From positions 1-56,850 of the forward strand of contig NZ_SJSM01000032.1 of assembly GCF_004331685.1 (NCBI RefSeq): a DNA stretch of 56,850 nt. Reading direction: 5' to 3'. The DNA comes from Pedobacter hiemivivus (lineage in GTDB: Bacteria > Bacteroidota > Bacteroidia > Sphingobacteriales > Sphingobacteriaceae). Shown here one piece after another: positions 16,645 to 26,641 of the stretch. Position 1 is the first letter of the stretch. Each line of letters starts with the position of its first letter. The translations under genes were made by a program, and so were the position numbers. The notes under the pieces were generated by a model that saw only the letters and a program-made list of their open reading frames with translations, had not been told where the DNA came from and searched no databases.

Positions 16645-17841
16645 ATGAAGACTTTTGAAGAAGCTATTGCAATTATCTCGTCCATATCCAATCCTTTTGA
16701 TGTGGAAACGATTAACCTGGAAGCGGCCAATGGCAGGATCCTGGCAGAAAATATCCACGCAGACCGGGACTACCCACCTTTCAACAGGGCAGCAATGGAT
16801 GGCTATGCCATTATGCAAAGCGACTGGGAAAAAGGCATCAGAAAATACAGCGTAATAGATACCATTTTTACTGGTCAGCCTGCCAAACACGCCTTGATTT
16901 CAGGGGCATGCTATAAAATAATGACAGGTGCAGCAACTCCAGAGCTAGCGAATCTGATCATCCGAAGGGAGGATGCTGAAGAGTTTGAAGATAAGGTTGT
17001 TTTACACGCTGACACCATAAAAACTTATCAGAACATTGCCCGCCAGGGAGAAGATACCCTTACTGGAACCTTACTTTTATCTGCCCCGACAAGATGCACA
17101 CCACAAATCATTAGTTTGCTAGCTACTGTAGGCAAGGCCAGATTGCAGGTTTACAAATCACCGAGAGTAGCCATAGTGACAACCGGCGACGAAGTGATTG
17201 ATCCAGCTTCCCAACTAAGCCCTTTTCAGATCCGCAACAGCAACCAATATCTTTTAAGATCCTTGCTTGAGCAATGGAAAATCCTGCCTGTTTTATGCGA
17301 ACATGTAAGTGACGATAGAGACAAACTAACTGCCACTTTAACAAATGCACTGGCAGCAGATTTGGTGATCATTAACGGGGCCGTTTCTGCCGGGGACGCA
17401 GATCATGTACCTGCAGTACTTAAAGAATTAGGGGTTAAAACACTATTTCACAAGGTTAGCATCCGCCCGGGAAAACCCTTATTAGTAGGCAAAACAACCG
17501 CTGGGACCGTCGTTTTTGCTTTACCAGGCAACCCACTCTCCTGCCTTACAACCTTTACCATTTTTGTTGAACATTATTTATTCCGCTGCTTTGGGTTCGA
17601 AGGCAGACCTTTTCAAACCATTCCTCTTTTAGAAAACAGAACTAAAAAACACCCTTTAACTGAATTTTTCCCCGTAAGCACAGGACATTCGGGCGGACTA
17701 GGCCTCTTGTCCTACAACGGCTCTGGCGACGTTACTGCCGCCATCAACGCGAATGGACTTGCGATGCAACCAGCCGCTTCAGCACAACTCCATGAAAACG
17801 ACGCAATCAATTTCTATCCATTTAACAATTATTTCAAATAA
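16645..17841 (+). CDS. moeA: Molybdopterin molybdenumtransferase
   Basis: Inserts molybdate into adenylated molybdopterin. The 398 residues show the MoeA domains: NRAAMDGYA near residue 50, the MoaB-like domain with TGDEV and VSAGDADHVP, then RPGKPLLVG and LPGNPLSCL before the C-terminal beta domain. It follows moaCB directly, so MoaB, MoeA and MoaC are made together. Length and motifs are normal. Confidence 0.95.
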   Translation: MKTFEEAIAIISSISNPFDVETINLEAANGRILAENIHADRDYPPFNRAAMDGYAIMQSDWEKGIRKYSVIDTIFTGQPAKHALISGACYKIMTGAATPELANLIIRREDAEEFEDKVVLHADTIKTYQNIARQGEDTLTGTLLLSAPTRCTPQIISLLATVGKARLQVYKSPRVAIVTTGDEVIDPASQLSPFQIRNSNQYLLRSLLEQWKILPVLCEHVSDDRDKLTATLTNALAADLVIINGAVSAGDADHVPAVLKELGVKTLFHKVSIRPGKPLLVGKTTAGTVVFALPGNPLSCLTTFTIFVEHYLFRCFGFEGRPFQTIPLLENRTKKHPLTEFFPVSTGHSGGLGLLSYNGSGDVTAAINANGLAMQPAASAQLHENDAINFYPFNNYFK

Positions 17842-17903
17842 CCATTATAAGTAAAAAACAGCGCCACAATCAAATCATTTTAGAAACTTAAACCTAAACC
17901 AAC

Positions 17904-19214
17904 ATGACTGCTGACTTTAAACCTCTAAGTAAACTAAACATTTTTTCAGCCAAAGGCATTCAAATGCGGACCTTTCACATCACATGGGTCACCTTTTTCT
18001 TTTGTTTCTTTGGTTGGTTTGGAGTTGCCCCACTGATGCCGCTCATCCGAGAACAGCTGCATTTAAGTAAAGACCAAATCGGCAACATCATCATTGCCTC
18101 TGTTTCTGCAACAATTATTGCCCGTTTAATTATAGGAAAGCTCTGCGACACCTTAGGCCCCCGATTATCCTACACCATACTACTTGCAGTAGGTTCTATT
18201 CCGGTAATGTGTATTGGATTAAGCAACAGCTACGAAAGTTTTTTATTGTTCCGCTTCGTCATAGGGATCATTGGTGCTTCTTTTGTGATCACCCAATTTC
18301 ATACTTCCATGATGTTTGCCCCTAATGTAGTAGGCACAGCTAATGCCGTAACCGGAGGCTGGGGCAACCTTGGCGGCGGTGTCACCAATTTAGTTATGCC
18401 ACTTATTGCTGCTGGTTTTGCAGGCTTAGGCTTTGTAAGTCATGGCGACTCCTGGCGTCTGGCTATGGTTGTCCCTGGTGTAATCCTATTGATTATGGCG
18501 TTCATCTATTACAGATACACTAAAGATACTCCTGCAGGAAATTTCAAGGATCTGGAAGTCTCAAATGTTAAAACAGCTAAAAAAGGTTCTTTTGTTGAGG
18601 CCCTAAAAGATTACCGCACCTGGGTGCTTGCACTTGCCTACGCAGCTTGTTTTGGAATTGAAATCACAGTAGACAATGTAGCAGCCACCTTTTTTACGGA
18701 TCAGTTCGGGGCATCTATGATCATGGCTGGTGCCATGGCCAGCATATTTGGCGGCATGAACATTTTTGCCAGAGCGCTTGGCGGCTATGTGAGCGATAAA
18801 GTAGGCAAATCTTACGGCTTGCGCGGAAAGGGATTACTACTTGGCGCATTATTGCTATTAGAAGGCATAGGAATTAGCCTTTTTGCCCAATCGCACACGC
18901 TAGGTATGGCCATTGCAGCCATGTTGTTTTTTGCACTTTTCCTTAAAATGGCCAATGGCGGAACTTATGGTATCGTGCCCTTTATTAATAAAAATTCAAT
19001 TGGAACGGTAAGCGGCATCGTAGGTGCAGGCGGAAATATCGGCGCCATGCTAGTAGGCTTCCTGTTTAAATCGGAACACCTAACCTATGCAGATGCCTTT
19101 CATTACATCGGTATTGGTGTAGCATTTATAGGCTTAATTGTCTTTATCACAAAATTCCAGATCAAAGGGGCCGAAAAGACCGAAACCGTAAACTCCGAGC
19201 TTCTACAAGCCTAA
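17904..19214 (+). CDS. narK: Nitrate/nitrite transporter, major facilitator superfamily
   Basis: Imports nitrate (or exchanges nitrate and nitrite) across the inner membrane. The 436 residues give 12 membrane helices. The nitrate/nitrite porter signature GWGNLGGG lies at 152-159 in TM5, and its counterpart GAGGNIGAMLVGFLF lies in TM11. The first 20 residues are soluble; MRTFHITWVTFFF at 21 would be an alternative start. It stands just before the nitrate reductase gene, 17 bases apart, which fits assimilatory import. Confidence 0.93.
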   Translation: MTADFKPLSKLNIFSAKGIQMRTFHITWVTFFFCFFGWFGVAPLMPLIREQLHLSKDQIGNIIIASVSATIIARLIIGKLCDTLGPRLSYTILLAVGSIPVMCIGLSNSYESFLLFRFVIGIIGASFVITQFHTSMMFAPNVVGTANAVTGGWGNLGGGVTNLVMPLIAAGFAGLGFVSHGDSWRLAMVVPGVILLIMAFIYYRYTKDTPAGNFKDLEVSNVKTAKKGSFVEALKDYRTWVLALAYAACFGIEITVDNVAATFFTDQFGASMIMAGAMASIFGGMNIFARALGGYVSDKVGKSYGLRGKGLLLGALLLLEGIGISLFAQSHTLGMAIAAMLFFALFLKMANGGTYGIVPFINKNSIGTVSGIVGAGGNIGAMLVGFLFKSEHLTYADAFHYIGIGVAFIGLIVFITKFQIKGAEKTETVNSELLQA

Positions 19215-19231
19215 CATTAATTCATCAGCTT

Positions 19232-22200
19232 ATGCCAGTGCACAGAAATAAGACATACACAAGTACCTGCTGTTATTGCGGGGTGGGCTGTGGCGTAAAA
19301 ATCACACTGGATAAAAATGAGAACATAGCTGTTGAAGGTGACAAAGATCACCCAGTTAACCATGGCATGCTTTGTAGCAAGGGACTTAATCTACAATACA
19401 CAGTTAACGACAAAAGCGATCGACTCCTGTATCCCCAAATGAGATACAGTAAAAGCATGCCATTACAAAGAGTAAGCTGGGATGATGCATTGAACCGTAC
19501 AGCAGCTGTTTTTAAGACATTTATAGATAAATACGGGCCTGACTCTGTCGCATTTTATGCCTCAGGTCAGTGCCTTACCGAAGAGTATTACGTCATCAAC
19601 AAACTCATAAAAGGCTTTATTGGCAGCAATAACATAGACACCAATTCGCGACTATGCATGAGCAGTGCCGTTACTGCTTACAAAATGGCATTAGGAGAAG
19701 ATAGTGTACCAATTTGTTATGACGATATTGAATTGGCAGATTGTTTTTTCGTTACAGGAGCCAATCCGGCTTGGTGCCACCCTATCCTCTGGCGCCGTGT
19801 GGAAGCGCATAAAGCTGCACACCCAGAAGTAAAATTGATTATTGTGGATCCAAGGGTAACGGACTCCTGCGGGCTGGCCGACCTACACCTTCAAATTAAC
19901 CCTGGGACGGATGTTACCCTTAACCATGCCATTGGAAGGGTACTTATTGAACGAAACTACATTGATACAGATTTCATTGACCAACGCACAGAAGGTTTTG
20001 AAGCTTATCAAAAAAGGGTATTTGAAAGGACATTAAAAGAATCTGCGGCAATATGTGGAGTTACGGTTGCCGAAATAGAACTTGCAGCCAGCTACATCGG
20101 CAATGCTAAAGGATTTTTAACCATGTGGACCATGGGACTGAACCAAAGCTCCATTGGTGTAAATAAGAACCTGAGCCTAATTAACCTCAATCTGATTACC
20201 GGACACATCGGAAAGCCTGGATCTGGTCCATTTTCGCTAACCGGGCAGCCCAATGCCATGGGTGGCCGGGAAGTTGGCGGTTTAGCAAATCTGTTGCCAG
20301 CACATCGCGACTTACTTAATGAAACGCATCGCAAAGAGGTACAACAATTTTGGGGCGGCACAACCATTTCCGGAAAAGTCGGACTTACCGCAACCGAAAT
20401 GTTCGAAGCCCTAAATGATGGGCGATTAAAAGCGATATGGATCCTTTGTACAAACCCTATCACCAGTTTACCTAATGCCCGTTTTGCTGAACAGGCCTTA
20501 AAAAAGGCGAAATTTGTAGTGGTTCAGGAAATTACAGATAAAGCCGAAACGCTAGTCTATGCTGATGTGATTTTACCCGCCGCCGCATGGACTGAAAAGG
20601 AAGGCACCATGACAAATTCTGAAAGAAGAATCAGTCACCTCCAAAAAGTAATAGAGCCACCAGGTGAAGCTTTACCTGACGCAGAGATCATCTGTCGTTT
20701 TGCTACAAAAATGGGTTACAAAGGTTTTACCTACAAGAGTACGGAAGACATCTATAAAGAGCATACAAAACTTACTTATAGATCCAGTATCAATATAAAT
20801 GGACTGGATTACAAGCAGATTGATGATTGCAAAACTGTGCAATGGCCCTACAATAAAAAAACAGAAAGCGGAACAAAACGATTATTCACTAACCATTTAT
20901 TCCATACACCCTCTAAAAAAGCCATTATACATAGTCCTTCGGACGAACTAAAAAGCGAGTTACCGGATGAAGATTTCCCATTTATTTTAACTACAGGAAG
21001 GGTGCGAGACCAGTGGCACACCATGTCGAAAACCGGAAAAGTAAGCAAATTAAAACAGCACATTAAACATGCTTTTCTGGAAATACACCCTATTGATGCG
21101 GCATTGCTGAACATTTCAGATAATCAAGTATTGGTAGTTAGATCCAGACGCGGCGAAGTACAGGTAAAATCTAAGGTATCTGCTACGATAAAGCAAGGCG
21201 TTGTGTTTCTTCCGATGCATTGGGGCAAAATTTTAGGTAGTGACCTTAACCGTGCCAACAACATCACCAGCACCATTATAGATCCTATCTCGAAAGAACC
21301 TGATTTTAAATATTGTGCGGTTAGTGTAGAAAAATACAAAAAGGATTTCCAGCGGATTGTGGTTATTGGCGCCGGTGCCGGTGCACATGGTTTTGTGAGA
21401 TCGTATAGAGAGATCAATAAAGCCGATCAGATTACGATTTTCAGCAAGGAAAATCTTCCTTTTTATAACCGGGTAATGCTTCCTGATTATATCAGTGGGA
21501 CTCAAAAATGGGAACAACTGGTAAAAATGAAAGATGAAGAAGAACCGGAATATAACATCCGACATTTAAGGGGCATTGGGATTGAGAAAATTGACAGGGA
21601 GAAAAAATATGTAACAGACGTTACCGGACGAAAAACGCCTTATGACGTTTTAGTTATGGCTACAGGCAGTCGAGCAACCTTACCGAAAAACGCACCTTCC
21701 TTACCAGGCATTTTCACCATGCGAAATCGTAGCGATGCAGATGGTTTTAAAAAGCACATTCCTAAAAATGGCCACGTCGTTATTGTTGGGGGCGGCTTAC
21801 TTGGTCTGGAAATGGCCGCGTCCTTACGCGAAATTGGTATGCGCATTACGATTGTACAACGGGTATCCAGATTTTTGAACCGGCAGCTAGACCCATTGGG
21901 TAGCCAGCTTTTGCATGAAGAGATGGTAGACCAAGGTTGCGACATTTATTACAATGACGAGGTACAGCTTTATTACGGCCGCTCCAAACTATCTGGAATT
22001 GAACTAAAAAGTGGCAGACGCATCAACTGCGACGCCGTAATATTGGCCATAGGAACTACGCCAAATATTGAACTGGCCCGCGAATGCGGACTAGATTGCA
22101 AACGTGGGGTATTGGTAAATGAGCGTTTGCAGACCAGCGACCCATCTGTATATGCCATTGGTGAGATTGCAGAATTTGAAGGTACACTGTATGGAATAAC

Positions 22201-22747
22201 CACCGCAGCAGAACAACAGGCCGAGGTAGTGGCCAAATTTCATAACGGCGACATTAGTACCTATTACCAGGGGAGCTTATTCATGAACATTATCAAAATC
22301 CATGGCTTTGACCTTTGCAGTATTGGTCTTTCTGAGTGTCCAGACTCCATAAACTATGAAGAGATTGTGTTTATTGACAAAGCCAAACGGTACTATAAAA
22401 AATGTATCATTCATCAGGATAAGCTGGTGGGAACCATCTTAATCGGCGACAAGAGTGAATTTCTGGAATTCAGGGATTTGATAGCCAACAAAACTGAGCT
22501 CAGCGACAAAAGACTGCAATTGCTGAGAAGTGGCAAAAAAACAGAACCTGTGAGCGGCAAACTCGTATGTAGCTGCAACAATGTTGGCGTAGGAAACCTG
22601 CAAAAGAAAATCGCATCGGGATGCGCAGACCTTACACAGCTTTGTGAATCAACAGGCGCAGGAATGGGCTGTGGTTCATGCAGACCAGAAGTCAAGCTTA
22701 TTCTTCAGGAAGCATTACAATTACAACCCCTAGAAAAAACACTTTAG
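19232..22747 (+). CDS. nasC: Assimilatory nitrate reductase fused to a NirB-like flavoprotein
   Basis: Reduces nitrate to nitrite with NAD(P)H in a single chain of 1171 residues. Residues 1-690 are the molybdopterin enzyme: [4Fe-4S] cysteines C13, C16, C20 and C48; Mo ligand C142 (SRLCMSSA); C-terminal cofactor domain from about 585 (TTGRVRDQWHTM). Residues 705-1090 are an FAD/NAD(P)H oxidoreductase (GAGAGAHG near 707, GGGLLGLEMA near 850) like the N-terminal half of NirB. Residues 1110-1160 are a BFD-like [2Fe-2S] domain (CSCNNVGVG, GMGCGSCRPE). No separate reductase subunit is needed. bis-MGD fits the mobA gene downstream. Confidence 0.94.
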   Translation: MPVHRNKTYTSTCCYCGVGCGVKITLDKNENIAVEGDKDHPVNHGMLCSKGLNLQYTVNDKSDRLLYPQMRYSKSMPLQRVSWDDALNRTAAVFKTFIDKYGPDSVAFYASGQCLTEEYYVINKLIKGFIGSNNIDTNSRLCMSSAVTAYKMALGEDSVPICYDDIELADCFFVTGANPAWCHPILWRRVEAHKAAHPEVKLIIVDPRVTDSCGLADLHLQINPGTDVTLNHAIGRVLIERNYIDTDFIDQRTEGFEAYQKRVFERTLKESAAICGVTVAEIELAASYIGNAKGFLTMWTMGLNQSSIGVNKNLSLINLNLITGHIGKPGSGPFSLTGQPNAMGGREVGGLANLLPAHRDLLNETHRKEVQQFWGGTTISGKVGLTATEMFEALNDGRLKAIWILCTNPITSLPNARFAEQALKKAKFVVVQEITDKAETLVYADVILPAAAWTEKEGTMTNSERRISHLQKVIEPPGEALPDAEIICRFATKMGYKGFTYKSTEDIYKEHTKLTYRSSININGLDYKQIDDCKTVQWPYNKKTESGTKRLFTNHLFHTPSKKAIIHSPSDELKSELPDEDFPFILTTGRVRDQWHTMSKTGKVSKLKQHIKHAFLEIHPIDAALLNISDNQVLVVRSRRGEVQVKSKVSATIKQGVVFLPMHWGKILGSDLNRANNITSTIIDPISKEPDFKYCAVSVEKYKKDFQRIVVIGAGAGAHGFVRSYREINKADQITIFSKENLPFYNRVMLPDYISGTQKWEQLVKMKDEEEPEYNIRHLRGIGIEKIDREKKYVTDVTGRKTPYDVLVMATGSRATLPKNAPSLPGIFTMRNRSDADGFKKHIPKNGHVVIVGGGLLGLEMAASLREIGMRITIVQRVSRFLNRQLDPLGSQLLHEEMVDQGCDIYYNDEVQLYYGRSKLSGIELKSGRRINCDAVILAIGTTPNIELARECGLDCKRGVLVNERLQTSDPSVYAIGEIAEFEGTLYGITTAAEQQAEVVAKFHNGDISTYYQGSLFMNIIKIHGFDLCSIGLSECPDSINYEEIVFIDKAKRYYKKCIIHQDKLVGTILIGDKSEFLEFRDLIANKTELSDKRLQLLRSGKKTEPVSGKLVCSCNNVGVGNLQKKIASGCADLTQLCESTGAGMGCGSCRPEVKLILQEALQLQPLEKTL

Positions 22748-22748
22748 T

Positions 22749-24239
22749 ATGGAAAGTAGCACGATAAGAAACCATCAGATCAAAGTAAACCTTCCGGGAG
22801 GGATCGTGTCTGTTGGAGACCTTTCGGTGATCCTGGAAACACTTGAAAGTGCAGGCATTGAAAATGTAAGGTTTGGCACCAGGCAACAGCTTTATTTTTC
22901 TGCAAGTTCAGCCCAGCTAGAGGATATTGAACATGGCTTTTTGATGTCGGATACCGACTTTGAAACAGACGCTGACCGACATCCAAATATTGTGAGTTCG
23001 TATGTAGCAGAGGAGTTATTTAACAATTCAAACTGGTTACGGGAAGGCGTGTACAAGGACATATTAGATTCATTTGGCTATACACCTAGACTCAAAATAA
23101 ACCTGATCGACGACAGTCAGACGCTTGTTCCTTTTTTTAGTGGAAACTTAAATTTCATTTCATCCGACATTGGTAATTACTGGCATTTGTATGTCCGCTT
23201 TCCTAAAACCAACACCATTTACTATTGGTCGTCATTGGTTTGCTCTGAAGACGTCGCTTCACTGTGCGAAATAATTGAATCCATCATACTTAGTCATAGA
23301 CATCTACATTACGATCAAGCGGAGATTGACGGACAACAATTGGAAACCACCATCAGAACCACTGGTAATTTTCTATTTCAGTCCCCAGGAACCGCACTTA
23401 GAGCGCCTGACTTTCAGGTACCTTATTACGAAGGTTTTAATAGATATAATGAAAAATATTGGCTGGGTATTTACCGTAGAAACGAGTTATTCCCGGTTGC
23501 CTTTTTAAAAGAACTTTGCGACATCTGCCGTAAAACGCGCATAGGTCAGCTTTACACTACACCTTGGAAATCCATCATCATCAAAGAGGTAGTGCCTACT
23601 GACAGGAAATTATGGAATGCCACACTGGATAAAAACAGGATCAATGTTCGTCATGCGTCCAATGAACTGAACTGGCAAACGGAAGATCTGTGTGAAGAAG
23701 GATTGGCATTAAAACACGAATTGATCAGGGAATTTAACGAGCATGACCTAAGAACCTTTAAACTCTGTTTTGCAATTAAAATCAATCCAAAAAGCGGCCT
23801 CTTTGGCGCCGTAATTATCAGAAAACAAGCGACCACGGCTGACTCAGATACAACGGCATTGTTTGACCTACTCCATACTGTTGACTTCAATCCCAATTCA
23901 AAACACTATTCCAGCTACGCCGAAGGTCTCAGCAGAACCGATTTATTCCCTAGCCTGGTACAACTTTGCGAAGATTATTACCAGTTGCAAACCTTGGCTG
24001 CTGGTAAACAAACGGACAACTACTACGAAACCAACAACAGTATTGAAGCGGAAATAATTTACGTACACCAATGCGGGTGTTGCCTGAGCATTTATGATGA
24101 GGCCTGGGGAGATGAAAGTCAGGAAATACCTGCAGGGACTCCATTTTCTGCGCTTCCTGAGGACTATTGTTGCCCGCTATGCGAATCCAATCTTTCTCAG
24201 TTTACACCAATTATTAAAGAAACTTTAAACACATTTTAA
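22749..24239 (+). CDS. Sulfite/nitrite-reductase-like protein without siroheme site, fused to rubredoxin
   Basis: A 496-residue protein of unknown exact role inside the nitrate operon. The N-terminus (VNLPGGIVSVGDLSVILE, then FGTRQQLYF) and a second stretch near 255-285 (ELCDICRKTRIGQLYTTP) match the two ferredoxin-like half-domains of nitrite/sulfite reductases. The four-cysteine siroheme/[4Fe-4S] site is absent. Residues 440-485 are a rubredoxin: C442 and C445 (CGCC), IYDEAWGD, PAGTPFSALPEDY, C475 and C478 (CPLC). It may pass electrons to nitrate or nitrite reductase, or help assembly. It starts one base after the nitrate reductase stop. Confidence 0.8.
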   Translation: MESSTIRNHQIKVNLPGGIVSVGDLSVILETLESAGIENVRFGTRQQLYFSASSAQLEDIEHGFLMSDTDFETDADRHPNIVSSYVAEELFNNSNWLREGVYKDILDSFGYTPRLKINLIDDSQTLVPFFSGNLNFISSDIGNYWHLYVRFPKTNTIYYWSSLVCSEDVASLCEIIESIILSHRHLHYDQAEIDGQQLETTIRTTGNFLFQSPGTALRAPDFQVPYYEGFNRYNEKYWLGIYRRNELFPVAFLKELCDICRKTRIGQLYTTPWKSIIIKEVVPTDRKLWNATLDKNRINVRHASNELNWQTEDLCEEGLALKHELIREFNEHDLRTFKLCFAIKINPKSGLFGAVIIRKQATTADSDTTALFDLLHTVDFNPNSKHYSSYAEGLSRTDLFPSLVQLCEDYYQLQTLAAGKQTDNYYETNNSIEAEIIYVHQCGCCLSIYDEAWGDESQEIPAGTPFSALPEDYCCPLCESNLSQFTPIIKETLNTF

Positions 24240-24241
24240 AA

Positions 24242-24973
24242 ATGGAACTAGACATTTACATCGCATTTTCTTTATACCTGGTAGGTTTCCTTTATGCTTC
24301 GGTAGGCCATGGCGGAGCAAGTGGCTATATAGCTGTACTTTCTCTGTTTGCCATTCCGGTTACCACCTATAAACCACTCATATTGATCTTAAATATCCTG
24401 GTTGCAGGAGTAGGATTTTATCAATTCTGGGAAGCAGGCTATTTTAGATGGAAATTATGCAGGGTATTTCTGATCACCTCTATCCCCGCAGCATTTATTG
24501 GTTCAAAATACTCCCTGGAGGGCAATATCTATCATTTATTGTTAGGATTAGCATTGATACTACCCATCATTAAATTACTGGGCATCAAACCCAATGAAGA
24601 TAAAGCAGCTAAACCTGTAAAACTTATACCAGCCTTATTGATTGGCACACTGATCGGCGGACTTTCTGGAATGCTGAACATTGGTGGTGGCATATTTTTA
24701 AGCCCAGTACTCATTCTCTTGGGCTGGGCAAATGTAAAAGAAGCGGCAGCCGCTTCTGCCCTATTTATTGTTTTAAACTCTCTAAGCGGCTTACTTGGCA
24801 GCGCTGCCACGCTCATCATAACCCCTTCTGCAATTACCTGGTTTATTATGGCTGCTGCTGGCGGCATTACCGGTGCCTATTGGGGCAGCAGCAGATTTCA
24901 GCACATTACGGTACGTTACCTCTTGAGCGCTGTACTAACTATAGCATCTGTTAAACTCTTATTTTTTATGTGA
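24242..24973 (+). CDS. TauE/SafE-family sulfite exporter-like permease
   Basis: A 243-residue inner-membrane protein with about eight helices in two similar halves, the TauE/SafE (DUF81) pattern. GHGGASGYIAVLSLF opens the first half and LSGMLNIGGGIFLSPVL the second. Members export small organic or inorganic anions such as sulfite and sulfoacetate. In the middle of a nitrate operon it could export nitrite or sulfite, or import a related anion; this is inference. Its stop overlaps the start of moaA (TGATG). Confidence 0.85.
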   Translation: MELDIYIAFSLYLVGFLYASVGHGGASGYIAVLSLFAIPVTTYKPLILILNILVAGVGFYQFWEAGYFRWKLCRVFLITSIPAAFIGSKYSLEGNIYHLLLGLALILPIIKLLGIKPNEDKAAKPVKLIPALLIGTLIGGLSGMLNIGGGIFLSPVLILLGWANVKEAAAASALFIVLNSLSGLLGSAATLIITPSAITWFIMAAAGGITGAYWGSSRFQHITVRYLLSAVLTIASVKLLFFM

Positions 24974-25935
24974 TGGAATCGATTAAAGATCATTTAGGAA
25001 GGACTTTTAAGACGCTAAGGATTAGCCTGATCAACACTTGCAACCTGGCTTGCACCTATTGTAGTTACAGCAATGAGGAGAGTCGAGAAAATCGTTCGGC
25101 GGGTAAAGGCAATGCTCTAAAGCCAAAAGAATTGATGAGCCTTATTGTTAAATTACATGAGCGTCTGGACTTTAGCACCATTCGTTTTACAGGCGGTGAA
25201 CCACTGCTCTATAAAGAACTTCCTGCACTAATTAATGGGGCCCGAAGTTTAGGCATTACGGATCTTAACCTCACCACCAACGGCCTGTTACTACAAAAAC
25301 AGGTCCCTGCGTTAAAAGCCGCAGGATTGACAGCCATCAATGTTTCGCTGGATGCAACTGATCCTTTGACATTTTTTATGATGGCAAGAAGGCATGGACT
25401 GGACCAAACACTAAAAGGCATAGATGCGGCGCTGAATGCCGGTATAGCGGTAAAAATAAATTCGGTCCTGATGAAAGGGATGAACCACAGTCAGGTTATC
25501 CCCTTGCTAAAATATGCAGCAGACAAACAAATCATCATCCGGTTTTTGGAGATCATGGCAATGGGACATTTGCATGGAAAAGCTGATGAATACTTTTTCT
25601 CACAGCAGGAAATTCTTCAGCTCATCAGCACACAGTACCGATTTAGCCCAATCCAAAGAAAACATGGAGCAACAGCCAATTACTGGCAAACGGAAGAGGG
25701 GAATATTTTTGGCATCATTGCTAATGAAAGTCAACCTTTTTGTACGGATTGCGATCGCTTGCGATTAGATGTATATGGAAACGTTTATGGCTGTCTCAGT
25801 AGCAACTACCCCGTACCAATAAACGAGAATTTAGAAAGCGCTGAACTGGATAACCGTTTAAGAGAAGCGCTGGCACAAAAACAATCAACAAAATTTACAG
25901 GAAGCAAACTGAGCATGCTTCATATAGGAGGATAA
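24973..25935 (+). CDS. moaA: GTP 3',8-cyclase (radical SAM), molybdenum cofactor step 1
   Basis: Converts GTP to the first pterin intermediate. With the ATG at 24973 the protein has 320 residues. The SAM [4Fe-4S] cluster is held by C23, C27 and C30 (CNLACTYC), and the C-terminal cluster by the cysteines of FCTDCDRLRL and YGCL. FTGGEPLLY is the GGE motif. It ends in GG, needed for activity in this family. A GTG three bases earlier is a less likely start. It overlaps the stop of the permease by one base. Confidence 0.95.
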   Translation: MESIKDHLGRTFKTLRISLINTCNLACTYCSYSNEESRENRSAGKGNALKPKELMSLIVKLHERLDFSTIRFTGGEPLLYKELPALINGARSLGITDLNLTTNGLLLQKQVPALKAAGLTAINVSLDATDPLTFFMMARRHGLDQTLKGIDAALNAGIAVKINSVLMKGMNHSQVIPLLKYAADKQIIIRFLEIMAMGHLHGKADEYFFSQQEILQLISTQYRFSPIQRKHGATANYWQTEEGNIFGIIANESQPFCTDCDRLRLDVYGNVYGCLSSNYPVPINENLESAELDNRLREALAQKQSTKFTGSKLSMLHIGG

Positions 25936-25938
25936 AAA

Positions 25939-26172
25939 ATGAGAATACAGGTATTTGCCATATTAAAGGACTTTTTTAAAAAGGAATTTGAGCTTAAAGT
26001 AGCGCTTCATACCATAGCAGATTTAAGGACACATCTAAGTTTACTGAACCCAAATGCGACACCAGTATTAAATCGCTGTCGTTTTGCGGTGCAGGACGAA
26101 TTTGTAACAGACGAATATACCCTAACTGGAAATGAGCATGTCGTAATCATTCCACCTAGCAGCGGAGGTTAA
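25939..26172 (+). CDS. moaD: Molybdopterin synthase sulfur carrier (small) subunit
   Basis: A 77-residue ubiquitin-like protein that carries sulfur as a C-terminal thiocarboxylate. It ends in PPSSGG, the adenylation site for MoeB. The beta-grasp pattern (RIQVFAILKDFF, VVIIPP) and length are typical. It sits between moaA and moaE, its partner, two bases before the latter. Confidence 0.92.
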   Translation: MRIQVFAILKDFFKKEFELKVALHTIADLRTHLSLLNPNATPVLNRCRFAVQDEFVTDEYTLTGNEHVVIIPPSSGG

Positions 26173-26173
26173 T

Positions 26174-26641
26174 ATGGATTTCATTACTAAAAAAGAAATA
26201 GATCTGGTTGCCCTTCTTCAGAAATCGCACTGTCCATCTGCCGGAGCAATAGTCTTGTTTAGCGGGGAAGTTAGAAATCATAATGTAGGTAAATCAGTAA
26301 GCTATCTGGAATATGAAGCGCATGCCAGCTTGGCCGCTAAAATGATTGCCGAAATTTTGCTGGCCGCCAGAAACCGTTGGAGTCTGAGCATTGCGTATGC
26401 GCAACACAGAATAGGAAAAGTAAAAGTTACAGAATCTGCTGTGGTGGTGATTACAGCGTCCGTACACCGCGGCGAGGCTTATGCGAGCAACCGCTATATC
26501 ATTGACAGGATTAAGCATGAAGTTCCGATCTGGAAATGCGAACATTTTGCAGATGGTAGCAAAGAATGGGGTGGCAACTGCAATTGCGATAAAGAGACCG
26601 GAGATGTAAACAAGCACATTTATGAATTTGAATCTATATGA
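26174..26641 (+). CDS. moaE: Molybdopterin synthase catalytic (large) subunit
   Basis: Adds two sulfurs to cyclic pyranopterin monophosphate, forming molybdopterin with MoaD. Over 155 residues the family marks are GAIVLFSGEVRNHN, LEYEAHASLAAKMI, AQHRIGKVKVTESAVVV and VPIWKCEHFADGSKEW (active-site lysine region). Spacing to moaD is one base, and the stop overlaps the start of mobA. Confidence 0.95.
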   Translation: MDFITKKEIDLVALLQKSHCPSAGAIVLFSGEVRNHNVGKSVSYLEYEAHASLAAKMIAEILLAARNRWSLSIAYAQHRIGKVKVTESAVVVITASVHRGEAYASNRYIIDRIKHEVPIWKCEHFADGSKEWGGNCNCDKETGDVNKHIYEFESI

